Shown in pieces: positions 45,820 through 55,200 of a stretch of 64,000 nucleotides of DNA. The DNA is from Akkermansia muciniphila (lineage in GTDB: Bacteria; Verrucomicrobiota; Verrucomicrobiia; Verrucomicrobiales; Akkermansiaceae). The notes beneath the pieces are model-generated. The model was given only the letters and a program-made list of their open reading frames with translations, ran no database searches and was not told the origin of the DNA. The stretch lies in NCBI RefSeq assembly GCF_002884975.1, contig NZ_PJKB01000003.1:1-64000 (forward strand), given 5' to 3'. The position numbers and the translations under genes were made by a program. Each line of letters opens with the position of its first letter. The first letter of the stretch is position 1.

Positions 45820-46032
45820 TTATTCCCCCTGCTGCTTCAGCGTTTCCCGGATATCCTGGAGAGCGGCGATGAAATCATCCAGAATTTCCGCGGGAACCAT
45901 GATCCGGTCCCGGTTGGAACTCACCTTTTCCGTAATACGCACCACTTTGCCGCGCGCATTCTGTTTGAGATCAAGAAAGAACGTCTTGCGTTCCGCAATG
46001 ATTTTTTCTGTACAAATAATATCGTCCTCCAC
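45820..46032 (-). CDS. PUR-family (DUF3276-like) small nucleic-acid-binding protein, GTG start
   Basis: A 70-residue protein. The start is a GTG at 46032 with GGAGGAAG 8-9 bases upstream, which is the best ribosome site in the neighbourhood. A longer in-frame ATG at 46305 would add 91 residues of unlikely sequence. The chain (EDDIICTEKIIAERKTFFLDLKQ opening, then ARGKVVRITEK, and IMVPAEILDDFIAAL) has the beta-beta-beta-alpha PUR repeat pattern found in Bacteroidota/Spirochaete PUR-alpha-like proteins. Such proteins bind single-stranded DNA or RNA. A single repeat means it must dimerise to form the usual PUR fold. Confidence 0.7.
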   Translation of the reverse strand: MEDDIICTEKIIAERKTFFLDLKQNARGKVVRITEKVSSNRDRIMVPAEILDDFIAALQDIRETLKQQGE

Positions 46033-46490
46033 GGCTGTAATCTTCCTCCGGTTGAATGAGGATTTCAGGATAGAGTTTCCTTTCAAGCGGGTCAATGATT
46101 TATTTGCAGGGGAGTGTGCCCCGGAACCTCCGGGCGGGGATAGCCGGAGCGGCATTGCCCGTGCCGCACGCCATCCTCCGTCAACCCGGAAAAAACTCCA
46201 AAGAATTAACAGCAACGGCTTAAACCTCCGCTTCCGGACGGACTCCAGCAAATAAAGAACGCCGGGAAAAACACATGAACCCGGTGCTCCATACCCGCCA
46301 GGCATTCCCGGAAAATTTGCGGAATCCGGCCCGGTTTCTCTTTTTCTTCCGGAAAACCGTCAAGTTTCCCATTGATTTTCCCCGGATTGGGCAGAGGACG
46401 GTTCCCTCCCTTCAGCATAAGATGGCCGTAAGGTATTGTACAAAAACACCAGCACCAAACGGCTTTCAGCTCCTTTGGAGGCGCCGTTCA
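46033..46490. other. intergenic region between the PUR-like gene and cimA
   Basis: About 460 bases. Two minus-strand genes flank it, so it should hold the cimA 3' end signals and the promoter of the PUR-like gene. I see the ribosome site of the latter (46040-46048) but no clear -35/-10, no hairpin with a T run and no believable gene. Confidence 0.4.
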
Positions 46491-48125
46491 TCAGCATTCT
46501 GCGCGCCATCTGGCCTGCTCCGTCTTGTAGAGCTTGTACGTGACGGCGTCCGCCAGGGCTTCCAGGCTGGCCTCAATGATGTTGTAGGAGACGCCCACCG
46601 TGGTCCAGGTGGCGACGCCGTCCGAGGATTCAATGAGCACGCGCACATTGGAGCCGGTGCCGTTTTCCTCCGCCGCGTCCGGAATGTTCGTCCGGGTGGG
46701 GGAGAGCACGCGCACCTTGTAGTCAATCAGGTGCATCTGCTCCAGTTCCGGATACCAGCGCGTCAGGGCGCGGCGCAGGGCGCGGTCCAGCGCATGCACG
46801 GGGCCGAAGCCGCCGGCGGCGGTGTGCTCCACGTTGCCGTGGACGTCCAGCTTGAGGGAGGCTTCCACCATCATGTCCGGGTCCATTTCATGGCGGGAGG
46901 TAAGCACCACGGTGCGCAGGATGTTGAAGTACGGCTTCAGCGCGCTGTCCGGCATGTGCCGCAGGAAGAGCAGTTCCGCGCTGGCCGGAGCGGCCACGTA
47001 GTCATACCCCAGCGCGGCGTTTTTTTTCACGGCGGCGGAGAGCACGTCCAGAAGCGGGTCCCCTTTTTCCAATTCAAAGCCCAGGGTGCGGGACAGGGAA
47101 AGAATATTGCTTTTACCCCCCTGCTCCGTCATCAGCACGCGCTGGGCGTTCCCCACCAGGGAGGGGTCAATGTGCTCGTACAGGGCGGAGTCCTTCATGA
47201 TGGCGCTCACATGCACGCCCCCCTTGTGGGCGAAGGCGGCGTTCCCCACGAAGGGCTGCCGCCGGAAGGGGGCCAGGTTGGACACTTCCGAAACGAAGGC
47301 GGCGGTGGATTTGAGCCGCGTCAGGGAGGCGTCACTGAGGCAGGAAAAGCCCTCCATCTTCAACTGAAGGTTGGGAATGACGGAACACAGGTTGGCGTTT
47401 CCGCAGCGTTCCCCGATGCCGTTCACGGTGCCCTGCACCTGGACGGCCCCGCTGTTCACGGCGGCCAGGCTGTTGGCGACGGCCAGTTCGCAGTCATTGT
47501 GGGCGTGGATGCCCAGGGGAGCATGCGGCAGGCGCTCCCGGACCGTCCGGATGATGGCGCCGATTTCCTCCGGCATGGTGCCTCCGTTGGTATCACACAG
47601 GACCAGGCAGTCCGCCCCGTGCTCATGGGCGGCGCGGAGCACGGCCAGGGCGTATTCCGGGTCCCGCTTGAACCCGTCAAAAAAATGTTCCGCGTCAAAA
47701 AAAGCTTCTTCCAGATTCCTTTTAAGGTAGGCAATGGAATTGCCGATGATTTCCAGATTCCGCTCCCGGGAGATGCCCAGCGCCACTTCCACATGGCGGG
47801 GGCAGGATTTGCCGAAGATGGCGGCCACCCGCGCGCCGCTGGAAACCAGGGCGTTCAGCGTGGGGTCCGTCTCCGGAGTGTTGGAAGGATGGTGCGTGCT
47901 GCCGAAGGCGGCCAGCTTGGCATTCCTGAGTTCCACGTTCCTCATGGCCTTGAAAAATTCCGTCTCCACCGGGTTGGCGCCGGGCCAGCCGCCCTCAATA
48001 TAGTCCATGCCCAGATAATCCAGCTGCCGGGCGATGCGGACCTTGTCCGTCGCGCTCAAATTGACGTCTTCACTCTGTGCGCCGTCGCGCAGCGTGGTAT
48101 CGTAGAGAAAGATTTTGGTGGACAT
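46491..48125 (-). CDS. cimA: (R)-citramalate synthase
   Basis: A 544-residue DRE-TIM enzyme. The N-terminal DTTLRDGAQSEDVNLS has the catalytic Arg-Asp, and metal ligands are in GIHAHNDCELAVANS. NGIGERCGNANL follows, then a C-terminal LeuA allosteric (isoleucine-type) domain (~390-544) with YKVRVL and SDGVATWTTVGVS. The start of the family CimA rather than LeuA is shown by KIFLYDTTLRDGAQSEDV and the length. It condenses pyruvate with acetyl-CoA to begin the threonine-independent isoleucine pathway. Standalone gene. Confidence 0.92.
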   Translation of the reverse strand: MSTKIFLYDTTLRDGAQSEDVNLSATDKVRIARQLDYLGMDYIEGGWPGANPVETEFFKAMRNVELRNAKLAAFGSTHHPSNTPETDPTLNALVSSGARVAAIFGKSCPRHVEVALGISRERNLEIIGNSIAYLKRNLEEAFFDAEHFFDGFKRDPEYALAVLRAAHEHGADCLVLCDTNGGTMPEEIGAIIRTVRERLPHAPLGIHAHNDCELAVANSLAAVNSGAVQVQGTVNGIGERCGNANLCSVIPNLQLKMEGFSCLSDASLTRLKSTAAFVSEVSNLAPFRRQPFVGNAAFAHKGGVHVSAIMKDSALYEHIDPSLVGNAQRVLMTEQGGKSNILSLSRTLGFELEKGDPLLDVLSAAVKKNAALGYDYVAAPASAELLFLRHMPDSALKPYFNILRTVVLTSRHEMDPDMMVEASLKLDVHGNVEHTAAGGFGPVHALDRALRRALTRWYPELEQMHLIDYKVRVLSPTRTNIPDAAEENGTGSNVRVLIESSDGVATWTTVGVSYNIIEASLEALADAVTYKLYKTEQARWRAEC

Positions 48126-48246
48126 CGCCTTTGTTCATACATGCAAATACGGTTCCGTTCAAGACCGGGGCCCGGTTTTTCCCCGGATGCAGACACGAAA
48201 AGCATGAAGCTTGAAGGAGTGCGGCCCTTCCGTTAGGATAGCCGCC

Positions 48247-50391
48247 ATGCGGTCTCTGCGGCATTATTTTCTTCTCCTGGTCCTTTTTCTTTCCTGCTCC
48301 CTGCCCTCCCCGGCGGATTCCTCCGGCCACCCCTTTCTGGACAATTCCCGCCCTATCCGCTGGAGCCTTCTGACGCCTGACCGGCTGGAACCGGATATCC
48401 GGGAAGCCATGCGCCTCACGCAAGCAGCCCTAGACCGGATCAGCCGTCTCCAGCCGGAAGAGATGACGTATGAAAATACCTTCCGGGCGCTGGAAAACAG
48501 CAATGCCCCCTTGTTGGAAGGCATGCGCAAGGCCTACGTCCTGAAAAGCCTGTGCGACAGCGGGGAACTCCGCAAGACCATGGATTCCACCGCTCCCCGC
48601 GTTTCCGCCTTCCTTTCCTCCGTCACCAAGAACCAGGCCCTCTGGAATGTGCTGAAAACAGCGGAATCCCGGCTGCGGGCGGCAAACCTGAATCCTGAAC
48701 AAAAACGGTACATGGAGCTCACCATGCAGAGTTTCCGGGACAACGGGGCGGACCTTCCCCCGGACCAGCGTGCGCGGCTTGAAGCTATTGACCGGGAACT
48801 TGCCCTCGCTACACAGCGTTTCAATAATTTGTACATGGACGCGCGGAAAGCGTGGTCATGGACGGTGCAGGACGCCTCCCTGCTGGAAGGGATAAGCCGG
48901 GCAGCTCTTCAACAGGCGCAGGATGAGTTTAAAAGACGGAATCCCGGCCACTCCGGCCCCGGCTGGACCTTTACCCTGGATTCCGCAACGGCGGCCCGTG
49001 TGATGGAGAAGGCGCGCCGTGAGGAATGCCGGAAGGAGCTGTGGGAGCATCTCCAGACCGTCGCCACGGGGGCCTGTGACACGGAGCCGGTCATCCGCGG
49101 CATTCTTGCCCTGCGCGCTGAAAAGGCTCATTTGTGCGGGTATGGAACGTATCCGGCCTACGCCCTGCGGGAGAGCATGGCGGGAAACGGAGAGAACGCC
49201 ATGAAGTTTATCAATGAACTGCTGGACAAGGTGAAAGCCCCTTTTTTCCGTGAAATGGAAAATCTGCGCCAGCTCAAGGGGCGCCTCACGGGCCGGAAAA
49301 ACGCCCGCCTGCATCCCTGGGACGTGGCGTATTACGCCAGTCTTCAGGCAAAGGAACAGTTCCGGCTGGACCCGGAGGAACTGCGCCGCTACTTCCCCCT
49401 CCCCCGTGTCATGAACGGCCTGTTTTCCCTGGCGGAACAGTTGTACGGCATCCGGGTGGCGGAGGTTCCCGCCGGGAAGGGCTCCGGAGCCGTGGAGCTC
49501 TGGAATCCGGACGTCCGTTTCTTCACTATTGACGATGAAAAGGGCAACCGCCTGGGTTCCTTTTACCTGGATCTCTTTTCCCGCGGCAATAAAAGGGCCG
49601 GAGCGTGGATGAACGCCCTGGATACGGGAAGCCCGGCCACGCAGGAGAGCCCGGGCAAGCCCCGCCTGGGCATGGTCTGCCTCAATATCCAGCCTCCCGC
49701 TGGAGATGCCGAGCCTCTTCTTTCCCATCAGGAAGCCAGGATTTTGTTCCATGAATTCGGCCATTTGCTGCACCTGATGTTCACCAGGGTTTCCATCCCC
49801 TCCCTGGCCGGCACCAGCGTGCCGAGGGATTTTGTGGAAGTCCCCTCCCAGTTCATGGAGAACTGGTGCTGGCATCCGGACGTGCTGAAAAACTTCGCGC
49901 GCCATGAAAAAACGGGGCTCCCCATTCCGGAGGAGATGCTGCGCGCCCTGGAGGCTTCCCGCGGCAACACGCCCGCCATCAGCCTGGCGGGACAGCTCCT
50001 GTACGCTAAAACGGACCTGGCCGTGCATCTGGAGCCGGAACGCTTCACCTCCGGCCCCCTCGACGACGTGGACGCCGCCGTAGCCGGAGACATGGATTAT
50101 TTCAAGGATTTCAAACGTACCGGCAAGCTGCGCACGGCCCGTCATTTGTTTTCCTCCCCCGCGGGCTATGCCTCCTTTTATTTTGCGTACCGCTGGGCGG
50201 AGGTGCTGGACAAGGACATTTTTGAAGCCTTTGAACGCGCGGGAGGGCCGGACAGGAAAACCGCGGAAAAATTCCGGAAAGCCATTCTGGAAAAGGGCTA
50301 TACCGTTCCGCCCATGCAGCAATTCATGGAGTTCATGGGCAGAAAACCGTCCATGGAAGCCATGCTCCGCAAAAGGAGGCTGTCCACCTGA
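48247..50391 (+). CDS. M3-family zinc oligopeptidase, exported
   Basis: A 714-residue thimet-oligopeptidase-like protein. The zinc motif HEFGH is at 502-506 in LFHEFGHLLHLMF with the third ligand Glu about 25 residues on (FVEVPSQFMENW). The typical end has DLF-type helices. I chose the ATG at 48247, which starts a hydrophobic leader MRSLRHYFLLLVLFLSCSLP. The LFLSC could be a non-ideal lipobox, so the enzyme may be a lipoprotein or periplasmic, unlike the cytoplasmic E. coli Dcp/OpdA relatives. It would trim peptides after proteolysis of mucin proteins or in peptide recycling. Confidence 0.9.
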   Translation: MRSLRHYFLLLVLFLSCSLPSPADSSGHPFLDNSRPIRWSLLTPDRLEPDIREAMRLTQAALDRISRLQPEEMTYENTFRALENSNAPLLEGMRKAYVLKSLCDSGELRKTMDSTAPRVSAFLSSVTKNQALWNVLKTAESRLRAANLNPEQKRYMELTMQSFRDNGADLPPDQRARLEAIDRELALATQRFNNLYMDARKAWSWTVQDASLLEGISRAALQQAQDEFKRRNPGHSGPGWTFTLDSATAARVMEKARREECRKELWEHLQTVATGACDTEPVIRGILALRAEKAHLCGYGTYPAYALRESMAGNGENAMKFINELLDKVKAPFFREMENLRQLKGRLTGRKNARLHPWDVAYYASLQAKEQFRLDPEELRRYFPLPRVMNGLFSLAEQLYGIRVAEVPAGKGSGAVELWNPDVRFFTIDDEKGNRLGSFYLDLFSRGNKRAGAWMNALDTGSPATQESPGKPRLGMVCLNIQPPAGDAEPLLSHQEARILFHEFGHLLHLMFTRVSIPSLAGTSVPRDFVEVPSQFMENWCWHPDVLKNFARHEKTGLPIPEEMLRALEASRGNTPAISLAGQLLYAKTDLAVHLEPERFTSGPLDDVDAAVAGDMDYFKDFKRTGKLRTARHLFSSPAGYASFYFAYRWAEVLDKDIFEAFERAGGPDRKTAEKFRKAILEKGYTVPPMQQFMEFMGRKPSMEAMLRKRRLST

Positions 50392-50616
50392 CCGCAGGTA
50401 CGCGGGCGGCAGGAGAGCGGCTTCCGGGGCAGGCAGATTCCATAGTCAACATATTATACATTTGTTCAATTAAATTATCCGTTCAATATGCACATGTTAC
50501 GGATATTTCACGGATAGCAGAACACATCTTTGCGTTGACTTTATGAGAAAAAGAAGCAAAATTCGCCTGCTCTGCCGCATCTTCCGGCACCAGTTGCAAC
50601 CAACCGCATTTCATTT

Positions 50617-51876
50617 ATGTACAACAAGCCTTTGACGATTGCCGCCACAACCCTGCTCCTGTGCTCTCCGGTGATGATTTTAACGTCCTGTGAAGGAAAA
50701 AAGGACGCCGCAGGCCAGATGCCGTCGCTCGTTCCCGAAGTGCAGGTAACCAAGCTGGTGACCAGGGACGTTCCCATCAGGCAGGAATGGGTGGGCACCC
50801 TGCGCGGTACGGAAGATGCTGAAATCCGCTCCCAGGTGACGGGATACCTTCTTTCCAAGGATTACAAGGACGGCGCCTACGTCAAGAAAGGCCAGGTGCT
50901 TTTCCAGATTGACCCCCGCCCGTTCCAGGCAACGCTGGACCAGGCCCAGGGGCGCCTGGAGCAGTATGAAGCCACGCTGAAGAAGTACAAGCTGGACGTG
51001 GACCGCTACACGCCGCTGGTGAAGACCGGCTCCGTCAGCCGCAAGCAGCTGGATGACGCCCTGCAGCAGGTTCAGGAGACGGAAGCCGCCATCGCCACGG
51101 CGAAGGCCCAGGTGGATGAAGCGAAAATCAATCTTAAATTCACCACCATCACGGCCCCCATTTCCGGCCTGGCGGGCCTGGCTACCCCTTCCATCGGCAA
51201 CCTGCTGACGCCCTCCAGCCCCAATCCGCTGACCACCATTTCCGCCATTGACCCCATCCGCGTGGACTTCTCCGTGAGTGAACAGGACTTCCTGAACTCC
51301 ATGGACAGCAACCTGACCAAGCAGAAGCACCTCAAGTTTGACGTGATCCTGGCCAACGGCACGGAATTCCCCATGCAGGGCGAACCCGTAGCCATTGACA
51401 GAAACGTGGACGCCCAGACCGGCACGATCAACATCGTGGGGCACATCCCCAACCCGAACCTGACGCTGCGGCCCGGCATGTTCGTCCGCGTCCGCGCCAC
51501 GGTGAAGACCCTGGAAAACGCCACGCTGGTGCCCCCGCGCGCCATCCTGGCCGCCCAGAGCGCCAAGTTCATCATTTACCTGGATGACAAGAATATTCCC
51601 CACATGCAGGTGGTGAACCTCGGCCCCGTCGTTGACGGCATGCAGGTGATCAACGTCATTCCCATGCCTCACTCCACCTTCACGAAGGACAGCCCCATCG
51701 TAGTGGAGGGAATCATGCAGGCGGCCAAGCTCCAGGGACAGGACCCCGTGAAGCCCCTGCCCTACAAGCCCGTAGTCTCCCAGCCCGTCATGCCTTCCGT
51801 AGGGGCCCAGTCCTTTGAAAAGGCCAGGACGCCCGAAGGCATGAAGCATGACGAAGCCCAGCCGGCCGCCAAATAA
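50617..51876 (+). CDS. RND efflux adaptor lipoprotein (AcrA/MexA family)
   Basis: A 419-residue membrane-fusion protein with a lipoprotein signal (ILTSC, Cys near residue 25). Biotinyl/lipoyl halves (AEIRSQVTGYLLSKDYKDGAYVKKGQVLF and APISGLAGLA) flank a helical hairpin (~110-165), then the beta-barrel domain. A long proline-rich tail (~375-419) is unlike the other adaptor in this window. First gene of a complete three-part pump; the permease follows after 67 bases. Confidence 0.93.
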   Translation: MYNKPLTIAATTLLLCSPVMILTSCEGKKDAAGQMPSLVPEVQVTKLVTRDVPIRQEWVGTLRGTEDAEIRSQVTGYLLSKDYKDGAYVKKGQVLFQIDPRPFQATLDQAQGRLEQYEATLKKYKLDVDRYTPLVKTGSVSRKQLDDALQQVQETEAAIATAKAQVDEAKINLKFTTITAPISGLAGLATPSIGNLLTPSSPNPLTTISAIDPIRVDFSVSEQDFLNSMDSNLTKQKHLKFDVILANGTEFPMQGEPVAIDRNVDAQTGTINIVGHIPNPNLTLRPGMFVRVRATVKTLENATLVPPRAILAAQSAKFIIYLDDKNIPHMQVVNLGPVVDGMQVINVIPMPHSTFTKDSPIVVEGIMQAAKLQGQDPVKPLPYKPVVSQPVMPSVGAQSFEKARTPEGMKHDEAQPAAK

Positions 51877-51943
51877 CCGCCTCTCTCCGGGGAAACCCGT
51901 ACTTCTTCCCCGCCCTTCCCGCGCACTTTCATGATTTAACGCC

Positions 51944-54900
51944 ATGTCCAGCTTCTTCATCAAACACCCGACCATCGCCATCGTCATCTCGATCGTGATG
52001 ATCCTGCTCGGCGGCCTGTCCCTCATGGGGCTCCCCATTGAGCAGTACCCGAACATCGTCCCGCCCACCATCAAGATGCAGGCGACCTACCCGGGCGCCA
52101 ACGCGGAGACGGTGGCCAACTCCGTAGCCTCGCCCATTGAGCAGTCCATTTCCGGCGTCGTAGGGATGGACTACATGACTTCCACCAACGCCAATAACGG
52201 CATCTGCTCCCTGAGCATCGTCTTTGAAGTGGGTACGGACCCCAACATGGACCAGACGCTGGCCTACATGCGCTACGGGCAGGCCACCGCTCAGATTCCC
52301 GCGGAAGTCTCCCAGATGGGCATCACCATCACCCAGTCCACGGGCAGCCCGCTGGCCGTGATCAACCTGTATTCCCCGGATGACAGCCTGAACGCCATCT
52401 TCCTGAGCAACTATGCGTACGTGAGCCTGGTGGACCCCGTGAAGCGCGTTCCCGGCGTGGGCGACGTGCAGGTGTTCGGCGCGGGACGCTACGCCATGCG
52501 CATCTGGCTGGACACCACCAAGATGGCCGCCCAGAACATCTCCGTGGGAGAAGTCCAGTCCGCCATCCGGGCGCAGAATACCGTGATTCCCGGCGGCCAG
52601 ATCGGCGCGGAACCGGCCCCTCCCGGAACGGAATTCACGTACAGCATCCAGACCAAGGGCCGTCTCCAGACTGCGGAGGAATTCGGCAACATCATCATCC
52701 GTGCGGACGGGAACAAGCTCCTTTACCTGAAAGACATCGCCAAGGTGGAACTGGGTTCCCAGACCTACAACGTATCCAGTAAATACAACGGCAGGGATTC
52801 AGGCGCCATCGCCGTGTACGCGGCCCCCGGCTCCAACGCCATCAATACGGTGGACGCCCTGGTCAAGCTTTTTGAAGACCGCGCCCGCAGCTTCCCCGCC
52901 GGGATGGAGTACAACGTGACGCTGGACACCACGCTGGCCGTGCGCGCCTCCATTGAGGAAATTGAGCACACGCTGGTGGAAGCCCTCCTGCTGGTGGTGC
53001 TGGTGGTGTTCGTCTTCCTCCAGGGCTGGCGCGCCACGCTGATTCCGGCCATTGCCGTGCCGGTCTCCATCATCGCCACCTTCGCGCTGTTCCCGCTCCT
53101 GGGCTTCACCCTGAATACCATCTGTTTGATGGGCATGGTGCTGGCCATCGGCCTGGTGGTGGATGACGCCATCGTGGTGGTGGAAGCTGTGGAATCCCAC
53201 ATGGAACGCGGGCTGACTCCGCGCCAGGCGGCCTTCGCCGCCATGGAGGAAGTGTCCGGCCCCGTCATCGCTATCGCCCTGGTGCTGGCGGCGGTGTTCC
53301 TTCCCTCCCTGCTGCTGCCGGGCATTACGGGCACGCTGTTCCAGCAGTTTGCCGTGACCATCGCCATTTCCATGCTGATTTCCGCGTTCAACGCGCTAAC
53401 GCTTTCCCCGGCCCTCTCCGCCATCCTGCTCAAGCCCAAGGACCCGAACAAGGGCGGCCCGCTGAAATTCTTCTACCGCATTTTCAACCGCGGTTATGAC
53501 GCCACGGCCAGCGGCTACACCAAGGTGTGCCACTTCCTGACCCGCAAGCTCATCATCTCCATTCCCCTGCTGGCCCTGATCGCGTACGCCATCCTGCCCG
53601 TAGCCAAGCAGATTCCCAACGGCTTCCTGCCGGACGAAGACCAGGGTTACCTGTTCTCCGCCCTGATCATGCCGGAAGCCCGCTCCCTCCAGCTGACGAC
53701 GGCCGCCGCGGACAAGGTGTCCAACCTCATCCGCCAGAACCCGAACGTGAAGGACGTGATCGCCATTTCCGGCTTCAGCCTGCTGACCGGGGTGCAGAGC
53801 ACGAACAACGCCTTCTTCTTCGTCATGCTGAAGCCGTGGGAGGAACGCCCCAACCCTGACCAGAGCGCCAAGGCGGTCACCGCCCAGCTCAACGCCCTGC
53901 TGAGCACCAAGGTTCCGGAAGGCATCACCATGTGCTTCCAGCCCCCGGCCATTGCAGGGGTGGGCTCCGCCAACGGCGTCACCTTCATGCTGGAAGACCG
54001 CGACGGCAAGGGCACGGAATACCTGGCGGAACAAACGGACATCTTTGTCAAGGAAGCAAGCAAGCTCCCGATATTCGACCCGCAGAAGAACGGCGGCGTG
54101 CGCAGCGTGATGTCCTTTGCCGTGGAGCAGAAGGACGTGCGGCTGGATGAAGAAAAGTGCGCCACGCTGGGCGTCAGCATCAGTGAGGCCAACAGCCTGC
54201 TCCAGGCCTACATGGGCTCCCTGTTCATCAACTACATCACCCTGTACGGCCAGCAATGGCAGGTGTACATCCAGGCGCAGGGCAGCGACCGCACCGGAAC
54301 GGACATGCTCAAGAACTTCTATGTGAAGAACGACTCGGGCAGCTCCGTCCCCCTCTCCACCCTCGTGAAGATCACGGACATCAAGGGTCCGGAATTCCTG
54401 CTGCGCCAGAACCTGTACAACTCCTCCAAGCTCATGGTGACCCCGGCCCAGGGCTACTCCAACTCCCAGGCCATGGAAGCGCTGGAACAGACCTTTGAGG
54501 CCAGCATGCCCACGGACATGGGCTACAGCTACGCGGACATGAGCTACCAGGAACAGAAGATCCAGAACGGCATCGGCATCGTGCAGATCTTCCTGCTTTC
54601 CTCCATCTTCGTCTTCCTGATCCTGGCGGCCCTGTATGAACGGTGGTCCCTGCCGCTCAGTATCTTCATGACGGTTCCCATTGCGGCCCTGGGGGCGTTC
54701 CTGGGCTTGTACTGGTTCGGTTATGAACTGAACCTGTACGCTCAGATCGGCCTGGTGATGCTCATCGGCCTGGCGGCCAAGAACGCCATTCTGATCGTGG
54801 AATTCGCCGTCATTGAAATGGAACGCGGCAAGACGCTGATGGAAGCTACGCTTTCCGCAGCCAGAATCCGTCTGCGCCCCATTCTGATGACCTCCTTCGC

Positions 54901-55159
54901 CTTCATCCTGGGCTGCGTTCCGCTGGCCCTGGCCTCCGGTTCCGGCGCCTATTCCCGCAATATCATCGGAATCGTGGTGATTGCCGGGATGACCATGGCG
55001 ACGGTCGTGGGCGTCTTCCTGATTCCGTGCTCCTTCTACTTCATCATGAAGCTATTCCGCGTCCGCATCGCCCGGAAGACCGTGGAAACGGAAGATCCGG
55101 ATGAAATCATTGCCCGCAAGCACCTGTTCCATGAGGCCCACGAATCCCTGAAAGGATAA
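51944..55159 (+). CDS. RND multidrug efflux permease (AcrB/MexB family)
   Basis: A 1071-residue HAE-1 transporter starting MSSFFIKHPTIAIVISI. The proton relay Asp407-Asp408 in LVVDDAIVVVEAVE has the same numbering as AcrB, and Lys in GLAAKNAIL is present. Two periplasmic loops carry the usual TM1-2 and TM7-8 duplication. The C-terminal tail ends in a charged HLFHEAHESLKG. Its outer-membrane partner follows. This second pump differs from the 20.9-kb one mainly in having its own channel. Confidence 0.95.
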   Translation: MSSFFIKHPTIAIVISIVMILLGGLSLMGLPIEQYPNIVPPTIKMQATYPGANAETVANSVASPIEQSISGVVGMDYMTSTNANNGICSLSIVFEVGTDPNMDQTLAYMRYGQATAQIPAEVSQMGITITQSTGSPLAVINLYSPDDSLNAIFLSNYAYVSLVDPVKRVPGVGDVQVFGAGRYAMRIWLDTTKMAAQNISVGEVQSAIRAQNTVIPGGQIGAEPAPPGTEFTYSIQTKGRLQTAEEFGNIIIRADGNKLLYLKDIAKVELGSQTYNVSSKYNGRDSGAIAVYAAPGSNAINTVDALVKLFEDRARSFPAGMEYNVTLDTTLAVRASIEEIEHTLVEALLLVVLVVFVFLQGWRATLIPAIAVPVSIIATFALFPLLGFTLNTICLMGMVLAIGLVVDDAIVVVEAVESHMERGLTPRQAAFAAMEEVSGPVIAIALVLAAVFLPSLLLPGITGTLFQQFAVTIAISMLISAFNALTLSPALSAILLKPKDPNKGGPLKFFYRIFNRGYDATASGYTKVCHFLTRKLIISIPLLALIAYAILPVAKQIPNGFLPDEDQGYLFSALIMPEARSLQLTTAAADKVSNLIRQNPNVKDVIAISGFSLLTGVQSTNNAFFFVMLKPWEERPNPDQSAKAVTAQLNALLSTKVPEGITMCFQPPAIAGVGSANGVTFMLEDRDGKGTEYLAEQTDIFVKEASKLPIFDPQKNGGVRSVMSFAVEQKDVRLDEEKCATLGVSISEANSLLQAYMGSLFINYITLYGQQWQVYIQAQGSDRTGTDMLKNFYVKNDSGSSVPLSTLVKITDIKGPEFLLRQNLYNSSKLMVTPAQGYSNSQAMEALEQTFEASMPTDMGYSYADMSYQEQKIQNGIGIVQIFLLSSIFVFLILAALYERWSLPLSIFMTVPIAALGAFLGLYWFGYELNLYAQIGLVMLIGLAAKNAILIVEFAVIEMERGKTLMEATLSAARIRLRPILMTSFAFILGCVPLALASGSGAYSRNIIGIVVIAGMTMATVVGVFLIPCSFYFIMKLFRVRIARKTVETEDPDEIIARKHLFHEAHESLKG

Positions 55160-55200
55160 AAACAGCCCTGAAACCATTTAAAAACAGACAAAACGCCATT

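Noticed and set aside
46275-48236. 653-codon plus frame opposite cimA
   Set aside because: Shadow of citramalate synthase; His/Gly-rich with no motifs.
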